Below, in pieces: positions 24,074 to 31,446 of a DNA stretch of 41,898 bases. Source of the DNA: Alphaproteobacteria bacterium (lineage in GTDB: Bacteria; Pseudomonadota; Alphaproteobacteria; GCA-2731375); assembly GCA_030746295.1 (NCBI GenBank), contig JASLMY010000012.1, positions 1-41,898 of the forward strand, given 5' to 3'. Position 1 is the stretch's first letter; each line of letters begins with the position of its first letter. The position numbers and the translations under genes are program-made. A model generated the notes under the pieces. That model made no database searches, had not been told where the DNA came from, and was given only the letters and a program-made list of their open reading frames with translations.

Positions 24074-25528
24074 CTAATCGTACCCCGGCGGCGGCCGGAA
24101 GCCGCCGATCTCGTCCGCCAGCAGGCGGCAGAATTCGATCGCCGTCTTGTCCTCCAGGTGACCGGCGATGACCTGCACCCCCAGCGGCAGACCGGCGGCG
24201 TTGAGGCCGAGTGGCGCCACCGCCGCCGGCAGATAGACGAGGCCCGGAAAGCCGGCCCAGAACATCTGGTCGGTGGTCGGCACCTCGTGGTTGTCGACGG
24301 TGATGGTGCGGTCGTGGCGCTCGCCCACCTGGTCGTGCGGCCAGGCCGCGCCCAGGGCGGCGGGGCAGATCAGCACGTCCCAGTCGCGGAAGAAGGCGTC
24401 CCAGGCGTGGCGAAAACCGGCGCGCTCGTTGTGGAGCTGCAGCCAGTCGCGATGCGCCATGGCGACGCCCCTGGCCATGCGGGCGAGATAGGAGGGGTCG
24501 TCCGCCCCGCGCTCGGCGGCAATGGCCTGGAACTGCTCGACCTCCTCGTCGCTCGACCGGCGCGAGGTGGCGGCGCGCAGCATCAGAATGTAGACCTCCC
24601 AGGCGCGGCCGCTGTCGATCTCGGGGTGCGCCGAGGTGCTGACGGTGGCGCCGGCCTTGGCGAGCGCGTCCGCGACCGTGGCCAGGCGGTCCTTGTACTC
24701 GGCCTCGATCGGCGCGTGGGCGTCGTCGAGCTTGACCGCGATCCGGAAGTCCCGCAGGCGCGTCTTCCTGGGCCCCGGCAGCTCCAGCCGCCAGGCGATG
24801 TCGTCGGGCGCGTCGGGGCCGGCCATGGCGTCGAGGGCGAGGCCCAGGTCCTCGGCACTTCTGGCCAACGGTCCGACCACCGAGATGTCGGAGGCAACGA
24901 GCGTGCCCGGCATCGCCTGGCCGCGCGGCGGGACGATGCCGTAGGTCGGCTTGTGGCCGTAGACGCCGCAGAAGTGCGCCGGGTTGCGGATCGAGGCGCC
25001 GATGTCGCTGCCGGCTTCGATGCCGGTCATGCCGGCGGCCAGTGCCGCCGCCGAGCCACCCGACGAGCCGCCCGGCGTCAATTCCGGGTTCCAGGGGTTG
25101 TTGGTGGTGCCGTAGATCTCGTTGAAGCTCTGCCAGTCGGCGAGATAGATCGGCACGTTGGTCTTGCCGAAGAGGACGACGCCCGCGGCCAGCATACGGT
25201 CGACAACGACGGCGTTCTCGTTCGCGACGTTGTCCTTTAGAAGCGGCACGCCCCAGGTCGTCGGCAGGCCGACAACGTCGTAGGATTCCTTGATCGTCAT
25301 CGGCACGCCGTGGAGCGGGCCCCAGACCTCGCCCTTGGCGAGCGCTGAATCGGCGGCTTTGGCGCGCTCGCGCGCCCGCTCCTCGTCCAAGCAGATGATC
25401 GCGTTCAGGTCCGGATTGACGCGCCCGACGCGCGCCAGGAAGTGCTCCAGAAGCTCCAGGCAGCCGACTTGCCTGTCACGGATTGCCTGTGCCAGCTCGA
25501 CGGCGGTTCGGTAATGAAGGGCGGTCAT
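24074..25528 (-). CDS. Amidase (amidase signature family)
   Basis: A 484-aa amidase-signature hydrolase from ATG 25526-25528, with GAGAGG 5 bp upstream; an in-frame start at 25543 is also possible. The Ser-cisSer-Lys triad is visible as Lys80 (VPMTIKES), cis-Ser155 (PGGSSGGSAAALAAG) and Ser179 (GSDIGASIR; the usual TGG is IGA here). The size is typical. Family members hydrolyse diverse amides, so the substrate is open. It is divergent from the SMP-30 gene with 140 bp between starts and is followed by the PLP enzyme. Confidence 0.87.
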   Translation of the reverse strand: MTALHYRTAVELAQAIRDRQVGCLELLEHFLARVGRVNPDLNAIICLDEERARERAKAADSALAKGEVWGPLHGVPMTIKESYDVVGLPTTWGVPLLKDNVANENAVVVDRMLAAGVVLFGKTNVPIYLADWQSFNEIYGTTNNPWNPELTPGGSSGGSAAALAAGMTGIEAGSDIGASIRNPAHFCGVYGHKPTYGIVPPRGQAMPGTLVASDISVVGPLARSAEDLGLALDAMAGPDAPDDIAWRLELPGPRKTRLRDFRIAVKLDDAHAPIEAEYKDRLATVADALAKAGATVSTSAHPEIDSGRAWEVYILMLRAATSRRSSDEEVEQFQAIAAERGADDPSYLARMARGVAMAHRDWLQLHNERAGFRHAWDAFFRDWDVLICPAALGAAWPHDQVGERHDRTITVDNHEVPTTDQMFWAGFPGLVYLPAAVAPLGLNAAGLPLGVQVIAGHLEDKTAIEFCRLLADEIGGFRPPPGYD

Positions 25529-25668
25529 GGAACCTCTCGACAAAGCGGTATCGTTGCCGTTTCGATCCTAGCGTCAGCGGACACGAAGCGCCAACGCGCC
25601 GGGGCGGGCTTTCGTCGGGGCCGGTTGCGGGTAACATGGCGATGGCAAGCGGTAGAGGGAGCGCACGC

Positions 25669-26520
25669 ATGGAAGCCTTGGCGAGCGGCTACGGCCTGAT
25701 CGAGGGACCGGTCTGGGACCCGGCGCGCGGCCTCCTCTTTTCCGACGTGATCTTCGGCGGCGTCTATTGCCTGAGCCCGGACGGCGCGGTGACAAACGTC
25801 TTCCCGCACCGCCGCGGTATCGGCGGCATGGCTCCGCACGCCGACGCGGGCCTGGTGCTGAGCGGCCGCAACGTCGCCTACAAGGCCTTCGCCGGCGGCG
25901 ACACGGTGCCGCTTCTGGAGGGCGATGCGGCGCCCGGGATCCTGGGCTTCAATGACATGACGACCGACGCGGCGGGGCGGATTTATGTGGGCTCGCTGAA
26001 GTTCCGCGCCACCGATCCGGACGACGCGCCCAAGCCGGGACACCTGCACCTGATCGATCTTGACGGCACGAGCCGGATCCTGGCCGACGGCATCATGCTG
26101 ACCAACGGCCTCGGCTTCTCGCCGGACGGACAGGCCCTCTATCACGCCGATTCCCGCAGCGGCGCCCTCTGGCGCTACGAGGTGGCGGCCGACGGCGGCG
26201 TCGGGCCGCGCCGGGTCTTCGCGCCGGTCGAAGACGGGATACCGGACGGCCTCGCCGTCTCGGAGGACGGCGCCGTCTGGGTCGCGATGGCCCACGGCGG
26301 CCGCGTCACCGTCTTCGAGGCCGACGGCAGCGTGCGCCGGCAGATCCCGGTGCCGCTGCCGATGGTGACCAGCGTCTGCTTCGGCGGCGATGCGCTTTCC
26401 GACCTCTATATCGTCACCGGCTCGGTCGGCGCCGAGGGCGACAAGGCCGGCACCGTCTACCGGATCGCCGCCGAGGTCCCGGGCCTGCCGGTCGCCCCGG
26501 CGAGGGTGCCGTTGCCCTGA
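25669..26520 (+). CDS. SMP-30/gluconolactonase/LRE-family protein
   Basis: A 283-aa six-bladed beta-propeller hydrolase from ATG 25669, which has AGAGGGAG about 8 bp upstream; the long open frame before it is not domain-like. Metal-ligand positions are recognisable: Glu12 (LIEGPVWD), the Asn in GFNDMTTDAAG, and the Asp in IPDGLAVSEDG. Repeating WxxxxxxLLFSDV and ALYHADSRSGALWRY blades match the family. It would hydrolyse a lactone or similar ester. The ArsR gene starts 96 bp downstream in the same direction. Confidence 0.85.
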   Translation: MEALASGYGLIEGPVWDPARGLLFSDVIFGGVYCLSPDGAVTNVFPHRRGIGGMAPHADAGLVLSGRNVAYKAFAGGDTVPLLEGDAAPGILGFNDMTTDAAGRIYVGSLKFRATDPDDAPKPGHLHLIDLDGTSRILADGIMLTNGLGFSPDGQALYHADSRSGALWRYEVAADGGVGPRRVFAPVEDGIPDGLAVSEDGAVWVAMAHGGRVTVFEADGSVRRQIPVPLPMVTSVCFGGDALSDLYIVTGSVGAEGDKAGTVYRIAAEVPGLPVAPARVPLP

Positions 26521-26616
26521 AGCCGGGATGTGCCGACTATCATCGGCAATGGCAACAGAGTAGAGTCGACACTATCGAGACCTGCTGGGAATCAAGTCTC
26601 CGGGAGAGACTTCACC

Positions 26617-26916
26617 GTGACGGTGAACATCGAAGCAATGCGCGAGTTGGCGCGGCCCGCAAGCCTCCTCCTCAAGGCCATGGGCAACCAGGATCGATTG
26701 CTCGTCCTCTGCTATCTATCGGAGGGGGAGAAGTCGGCACGCGACCTCGCCGACCTGATCAACGTCAGCCAATCGTCGATCTCGCAGCACCTGAACCGGC
26801 TCGAGCGCGACAACCTGGTGACCCGCCGGCGCGTCGACCACAGGCTCTACTTCACCCTCGCCGGAAAGGACGCACCGGTCATCATCGAGGCGCTGCAGCG
26901 GATCTTCGCCACCTGA
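26617..26916 (+). CDS. ArsR/SmtB-family winged-helix regulator
   Basis: A 99-aa regulator. GTG 26617 is selected because GGGAGAG (26602-26608) sits 8 bp upstream; the frame is open back to 26530. The fold reads through LLLKAMGNQDRLLVLCYLSEG, the recognition-helix stretch LADLINVSQSSISQHLNRLE and the wing LVTRRRVDHRLYFTLAG. It resembles the BigR/SqrR sulfide-sensing branch, but only Cys32 is present and the partner cysteine near the C-terminus is missing, so a two-cysteine redox switch is not possible as written. No metal-site cysteine pair is seen either. It faces the 2OG-oxygenase gene with 15 bp between stops. Confidence 0.85.
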   Translation: MTVNIEAMRELARPASLLLKAMGNQDRLLVLCYLSEGEKSARDLADLINVSQSSISQHLNRLERDNLVTRRRVDHRLYFTLAGKDAPVIIEALQRIFAT

Positions 26917-26931
26917 CGGGACGGCCGACGC

Positions 26932-27705
26932 TCAGGCCGGCACCAGCTCCGCGATCTCGTCGGCCCGATCGGGCATCATCTCTTCGTCGATACGGATGCT
27001 GAACAGGATCAGCCGACGCACCGAATTCTCTCCCGTCACGGGCTCGACGCCGTGGAACGAACGAGCCGTGCGCATGAACGAGAACATCCCGTTCCGTTTG
27101 AAGGGATAGGTCGAGACATGCTCGAATTCGTGGCGCCGATGGCGCGCCTCGCCGCTGCTCAGGAAGGTACGGTCCTTGGGCAGGTAGATCGAAGTGCCGA
27201 ACGCCGACTCCTCGCCGGGGGCCGGTAGATAGAAGAGGAAGTTGAAGATCACGCGCGGATCGTCGGCATGGGGCAACAGGGCGTAGCCCGAGATGTCCCA
27301 GACCAACGAGAGGGCATACTTGGTATAGCTGCCGATGACGTCGTCGCCGATCGGCACGCCGAAGACGTTGGAAAGCAGAATGTCGACGTTCGGCTGATAC
27401 TTGCCAAGCGCGATGCGGCGCAGATCGGGGCTCATCAACCAGGCCCTGATCCCGTCCCAGAAGGCCCGGGGCGCCGCCGGCAGCTTAGCGATCCGCTCCG
27501 GCTCCAAGGGGAAGTAGAAGCGTTCCTTTTCGGGGTTCTTGGCTTCCTCGTAGTTCAGGAAGCTGTCCGGCGCCGGCCAATTGGCATGGATCCGATCGTA
27601 GACGTCCTCGGGCAAGACATCCTCGACGAAGAAGTGCGGGAAGGGATAGCTCAAGACCGGCTCGTTGGCGATCCGATAGAGGCTCTCGTTGAGGCGTTCC
27701 TGCAT
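26932..27705 (-). CDS. 2-oxoglutarate/Fe(II)-dependent oxygenase-like protein
   Basis: A 257-aa protein with the jelly-roll 2OG oxygenase signature: His146 and Asp148 (LLPHADD) and distal His218 (ARSFHGVEPV) as iron ligands, and Arg230/231 (SVRRLILF) as 2OG contact. SYPFPHFFVEDVLPEDVYD at the N-terminus is common in the family of prolyl-hydroxylase-like bacterial oxygenases. Start ATG 27703-27705 has AAAGGGA upstream. It is the last gene of a leftward operon, 28 bp after the acyl carrier protein. The likely reaction is hydroxylation of an acyl chain or a sugar; the carrier-protein neighbour favours the former, by inference. Confidence 0.78.
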   Translation of the reverse strand: MQERLNESLYRIANEPVLSYPFPHFFVEDVLPEDVYDRIHANWPAPDSFLNYEEAKNPEKERFYFPLEPERIAKLPAAPRAFWDGIRAWLMSPDLRRIALGKYQPNVDILLSNVFGVPIGDDVIGSYTKYALSLVWDISGYALLPHADDPRVIFNFLFYLPAPGEESAFGTSIYLPKDRTFLSSGEARHRRHEFEHVSTYPFKRNGMFSFMRTARSFHGVEPVTGENSVRRLILFSIRIDEEMMPDRADEIAELVPA

Positions 27706-27733
27706 GGCGTTCCGTCCCTTTCCGAGATGCGGC

Positions 27734-27976
27734 TCAGGCGGCCAGCTTGCCGTCGAGCAGCCGGACGATGCCGCGGACCTCGAGGCAACCCTCGATTTCC
27801 TCGTCGTCGATCTCGATCTCGAAGGCCTCGCCGAGCGCCGCGATCAGCTTCAGATGGCGCAGAGAATCCCACTTCTCGAGGCTGAGGTTGGAGCTCTCCA
27901 ACGTCACCTCGTCGAGGGCCGCCTGCATCACCTCGGCGACGATGTAGCGGACCGGCTCTAGATACTCGGTATTCAT
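27734..27976 (-). CDS. Acyl carrier protein
   Basis: An 80-aa carrier protein from ATG 27974-27976, which has GGAGAGGAG upstream. Ser38 in KWDSLRHLKLI is the 4'-phosphopantetheine site, and the acidic helix EAFEIEIDDEEIEG follows as in typical ACPs. Its start codon overlaps the stop of the acyl-AMP ligase (ATGA), so the two are translationally coupled and the ligase probably loads this carrier. This is a dedicated ACP: no fatty acid synthesis genes are nearby. The final acceptor of the acyl group is not identified. Confidence 0.88.
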   Translation of the reverse strand: MNTEYLEPVRYIVAEVMQAALDEVTLESSNLSLEKWDSLRHLKLIAALGEAFEIEIDDEEIEGCLEVRGIVRLLDGKLAA

Positions 27977-29682
27977 CGTAGCTCCTCTCCGTCGATCTCT
28001 TCTCGATACCGTGCCCGGCAAAGCTCGCGCGAAATCTTCCCCGACGACGACTTCACCAGCCAGCCGACCGGCACGACCCGCACCGCCTGCGGCGCCATGC
28101 CGATTTCCAGATGCCAGGCTTCGATCAGCGCCGCCCGGATGCGCAGCACGGCCGTTTTCTCGGCCGCCTCCTCAGACTCAACGATCATGATGATGTCCTC
28201 GGTGCCTTCGGCTGCGTTCGACACCGCGAAAGCCACCGCACGGCCGGGCTTCACGCCGGGGATGGCGCCGGCGGCGGCCTCGAGGCGGGTCGGGTCGATG
28301 TTGCGCCCGGCGCGGATGATGATGTCCTTCTCGCGGCCGATGACGAAGAGGTCGCCATCGCGCAGGTAGCCGGTATCCCCGGTCCGAAACCAACCTTCGC
28401 CGTCGATCGCCGAGCGCTCGGCGCCGAGACCGAAATAGCCGCTCATCAGGCAATCGCCGCGGACCTCGATCTCGCCGACCGTCGCCGCGTCGCAGGCCAC
28501 GCCGTCGTGCATGATGCGGACCTCGGTGCCCGGGATGACGCGGCCCGAGCTGGCGAGCCGTCGGCCTCGCGCCCGGGGGACGGCGATGCCGTCGCGGTCC
28601 AGACGCTCGGCATCGACACACTCCACCACGACCGGCGCGCCGGGTGGCGTCTGGGTCAGGGCAAAGGTGTTCTCGGCCATCGCATAGGAGCTGGAGACGA
28701 CGCCCCGGCCGAGCCCGATGGCGGCGAAGCGCTGCTCGAAGCCCTCTATCGAGCTCGGCAAGACCGGCTCGGAGCAGTCGACCAGCAGCCGCAGGCTTTT
28801 CAGTGCATCGGCGTCGAAACCCGCCGGTGCCACCCGGTCGACCATCAGGTTGAAGGCGAAGTTCGGCAGCCAGCAGAGACTGCCGCCGTGCGTCTCGACT
28901 GCGCGGAAGAGCCAGTCCGGCCGTCGCAGCCAAACGAAGGGCGAGGTGGTGACGAGCGGCAGACCCCAGTAGAGCGCGCCCAGCAAGCAGGCGACGAAGC
29001 CCATGTCGTGGTAGAGCGGCAGCCATGAGACAATGACGTCATCAGGCGTGACCGCGATGGCCCGGCCGTAAGCCTGGAGTTGCGCCGTCACCGCGGCCTC
29101 CGACAGCAGCACGCCCTTGCGCAGGCCCGTGGTGCCGGACGACTGCTGAAAGATGAAGGGCTCGGAGGCCGCGCGGCCGCGCTGTTCGAGCCGTCGCCGC
29201 CCCGCCGCGGTCGCCTCGAGGGCGCGGAGCAGGCCGGCGTCATAGTAGCGGCCTTCGCCCGGCGGTCGCTCGAAGACGCCACCGCCGTGCACCACGACCG
29301 CATGGCGGTGCGCCGCCAGGATCGCGGCCAGATCGGCGGCATACTTCTCCTGTGGCAGCTTCGGCGTCGGCGGCGTCAGGATTCCCGGCACGAGACCGGC
29401 GCGCTGGCCCGCGAGCCACCAGAGAATTTGCTCCGACACGTCGGTCTCGATGATGAAGACGAGCTCGCCGGCCTCGGATATCTGGGCCAGCGTCGCGGCG
29501 CGGCGGGCGACCGTGGCCGCCATCCGGCCGTAGCTGAGCGTAGTGACGCGGCCGGCGCTCTCGTAGTGAAAGATCGCCGTCCGCTCCGGCGCCTCCCGCA
29601 CCATCCGGTCAAAGCACGCGAAGAAGGTGCCGTCCGAATCCTCGGACCGATCGGCCGGCCGCTGCCGCAATTCGACAGGCAT
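27973..29682 (-). CDS. Acyl-AMP ligase (ANL superfamily, fatty-acyl-AMP ligase-like)
   Basis: A roughly 570-aa adenylate-forming enzyme. GTG 29691 overlaps the upstream stop, while ATG 29682 is nine bases further in; the latter is given. Counting from the GTG, the P-loop-like SSGTTGLRKGV lies at 184-194. YAMAENTFALTQ provides the A5 region, GEGWFRTGDTGYL the ribose-binding Asp, and SSSGKISR near residue 552 the catalytic lysine. The short C-terminal domain and SSYAMAENT wording fit the fatty-acyl-AMP ligase branch, which passes the acyl group to a carrier protein rather than CoA. The adjacent ACP supports this. Confidence 0.87.
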   Translation of the reverse strand: MPVELRQRPADRSEDSDGTFFACFDRMVREAPERTAIFHYESAGRVTTLSYGRMAATVARRAATLAQISEAGELVFIIETDVSEQILWWLAGQRAGLVPGILTPPTPKLPQEKYAADLAAILAAHRHAVVVHGGGVFERPPGEGRYYDAGLLRALEATAAGRRRLEQRGRAASEPFIFQQSSGTTGLRKGVLLSEAAVTAQLQAYGRAIAVTPDDVIVSWLPLYHDMGFVACLLGALYWGLPLVTTSPFVWLRRPDWLFRAVETHGGSLCWLPNFAFNLMVDRVAPAGFDADALKSLRLLVDCSEPVLPSSIEGFEQRFAAIGLGRGVVSSSYAMAENTFALTQTPPGAPVVVECVDAERLDRDGIAVPRARGRRLASSGRVIPGTEVRIMHDGVACDAATVGEIEVRGDCLMSGYFGLGAERSAIDGEGWFRTGDTGYLRDGDLFVIGREKDIIIRAGRNIDPTRLEAAAGAIPGVKPGRAVAFAVSNAAEGTEDIIMIVESEEAAEKTAVLRIRAALIEAWHLEIGMAPQAVRVVPVGWLVKSSSGKISRELCRARYREEIDGEELR

Positions 29683-29687
29683 CGCCC

Positions 29688-31304
29688 TCACCGCGCCAGG
29701 ACCAGAAGCGTCGCCCTCGACCAGTAGCCTTCGAGGAACGATTCGGAGAGGTCGATCAGCTGGGCGTCATCGAAGGGGAGACCGACCAAGTCGTCGTCCC
29801 GCCACTGTCGATCGCTCAAGACGTAGAGCCGCGACGTCACCAAATGACTCCAAATCCGGAGCCGTTCCAGAACGTCCATCGGGTCATCGTCCTCGTGCAC
29901 CACGGCGAAGACGTGATCGTGCGCCGGCAGCTTGTCGTAGAGCCGGCGATCCGCCTCGACGGCCAGAACCTCGATGTCGGAACGGCCGGTGAAATGCGCC
30001 AGGCGCCTGAGCATGGCGCGGCGCGAGGCATCGGCCTCGGTGGCGCTGAGGCGCCGGCAGAGGGATTTCGGCAGTGCCAGGGGCACGTAGCCCTCGCGGG
30101 CATTGACGACCAGGACGCTTTCCGAGCCGTCCAGCACCAAATGCGCCAAGAGGTGGCTCACGGCCCGCTCGAGCACGTAGTTGAAGTGGTTGAGGCGGGA
30201 TTGCTTCAGATTCTCGGCGCCCATATGGGGCTCGGTCCAAAGCCGCGTCTCGTCGAGGTCGGTGAAGCGAAAGCGCATCATGTGCGACCACTCGAAGTCA
30301 CGATCGCTGTCGGTCAGGAAGCCGGCCTCGACGATCGCCTCTTCGATGATCGGGATGGCGTGCTTGCCCAGATGCGCGTCGCCCTCGGCACTGCAGAGCT
30401 CAGCCCGGATCAATCCGGTCGGGGCGTCGACCAAGCGATCGTGAACGTCGAGAAAGGCGATGCCGAGTTCGTCTGCGCGCCGTCGAAGGATCGAGTTCGT
30501 GAGCCGGACCAGCGGTGCCTGCGAGGGCCGCAACACGGGCAAGGCCGCCAGCACCATCAGCTTGCAGGCCGGAAACCGCCGCCTCGCCTCGGCGAGAAAA
30601 TCACCATGCCGCTCGGCCGCTTGGCCGATGATCTCCTCGTCGCTGCCGAGCGCGCCGTCGGCCTGCAACGCCCGGACGCCGACAGTGTCCATGTCGAGGC
30701 CGATCGCATCCGAATTGGCCAGCGCCAGCAACACCGGATTGCGGGCGTCGCACCGTTCCAGATGGGCCAGCATGTGCGCCGTCGTTCGTGCCGCCAATTC
30801 CGGCGTCAGAAAGGTCAGATTGTCGGCGACGCCGACCATCAGCGGTAGAAAGCGGGAGCCGACGCCGAACGAGCGCGTGTAGCTGGAGCCGATGACGTAG
30901 ATGAAGGTTCGGTTGTCCGCGATCGGCCCTGCCAGCGGCGGGCACACCGGACTGATGGCGGCGCGGAGCAGGGCGCCGGCTTGCTCGGCCGCCTGATGGA
31001 GGCCGGGGTTCAGGACCATCGCGGTCTTGAAGTGACCGATCGCGTCGCCGATGGCACCGGTCCGCTGGGCGATCAAGCCATGCGCGAAGGCGATTCGGGC
31101 ATCCCCGGGCTCGACGCCGTCGAGAGCTTGAAGGCGCGCCCGGGCCTCGTCGAAACGAGCGAACTGGACCAGCTTCAGCGCCTCGGCGACGGCGGCTTCG
31201 TAGCCGGCGCCGTCATCTGGTGCCACCAATGCCTCGTCGACACCCGTCATCTCGCCTCCCGCGCGGCCAGCCCCTCGGTCGGGCGCAGTCTCGGACCAGG
31301 CCAT
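29688..31304 (-). CDS. TPR protein with SGNH-like and Rossmann-like regions
   Basis: A 538-aa protein. ATG 31302-31304 is preferred because AAGGGA lies 6-7 bp upstream. Residues about 30-110 are TPR-like (EALKLVQFARFDEARARLQ, GHFKTAMVLNPGLHQAAEQ). The block from about 130 opens with FIYVIGSSYTRSFG, like the nucleophile loop of SGNH/GDSL esterases, and ends near EGDAHLGKHAIPIIEEA, an imperfect match to the distal Asp/His block. The last 150 residues (SVLVVNAREGYVPLALP onward) look like a degenerate methyltransferase-type Rossmann fold. No signal peptide is seen. It heads the operon with the ligase, ACP and oxygenase. An acyl- or acetyl-transfer role is only a suggestion. Confidence 0.65.
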   Translation of the reverse strand: MAWSETAPDRGAGRAGGEMTGVDEALVAPDDGAGYEAAVAEALKLVQFARFDEARARLQALDGVEPGDARIAFAHGLIAQRTGAIGDAIGHFKTAMVLNPGLHQAAEQAGALLRAAISPVCPPLAGPIADNRTFIYVIGSSYTRSFGVGSRFLPLMVGVADNLTFLTPELAARTTAHMLAHLERCDARNPVLLALANSDAIGLDMDTVGVRALQADGALGSDEEIIGQAAERHGDFLAEARRRFPACKLMVLAALPVLRPSQAPLVRLTNSILRRRADELGIAFLDVHDRLVDAPTGLIRAELCSAEGDAHLGKHAIPIIEEAIVEAGFLTDSDRDFEWSHMMRFRFTDLDETRLWTEPHMGAENLKQSRLNHFNYVLERAVSHLLAHLVLDGSESVLVVNAREGYVPLALPKSLCRRLSATEADASRRAMLRRLAHFTGRSDIEVLAVEADRRLYDKLPAHDHVFAVVHEDDDPMDVLERLRIWSHLVTSRLYVLSDRQWRDDDLVGLPFDDAQLIDLSESFLEGYWSRATLLVLAR

Positions 31305-31446
31305 GAACATTCCCTTAACCAAGACGCCCGGCGGCTTCGGCGGAACAAGTTATCGTTAACCTTATCTTAGGCCGGCCGGGCTTCTATCGTGGCGACGGGA
31401 CGCACCGCCGCCGGCGGACCCCGATCGAGATTGGTCCCAAGAGCAA

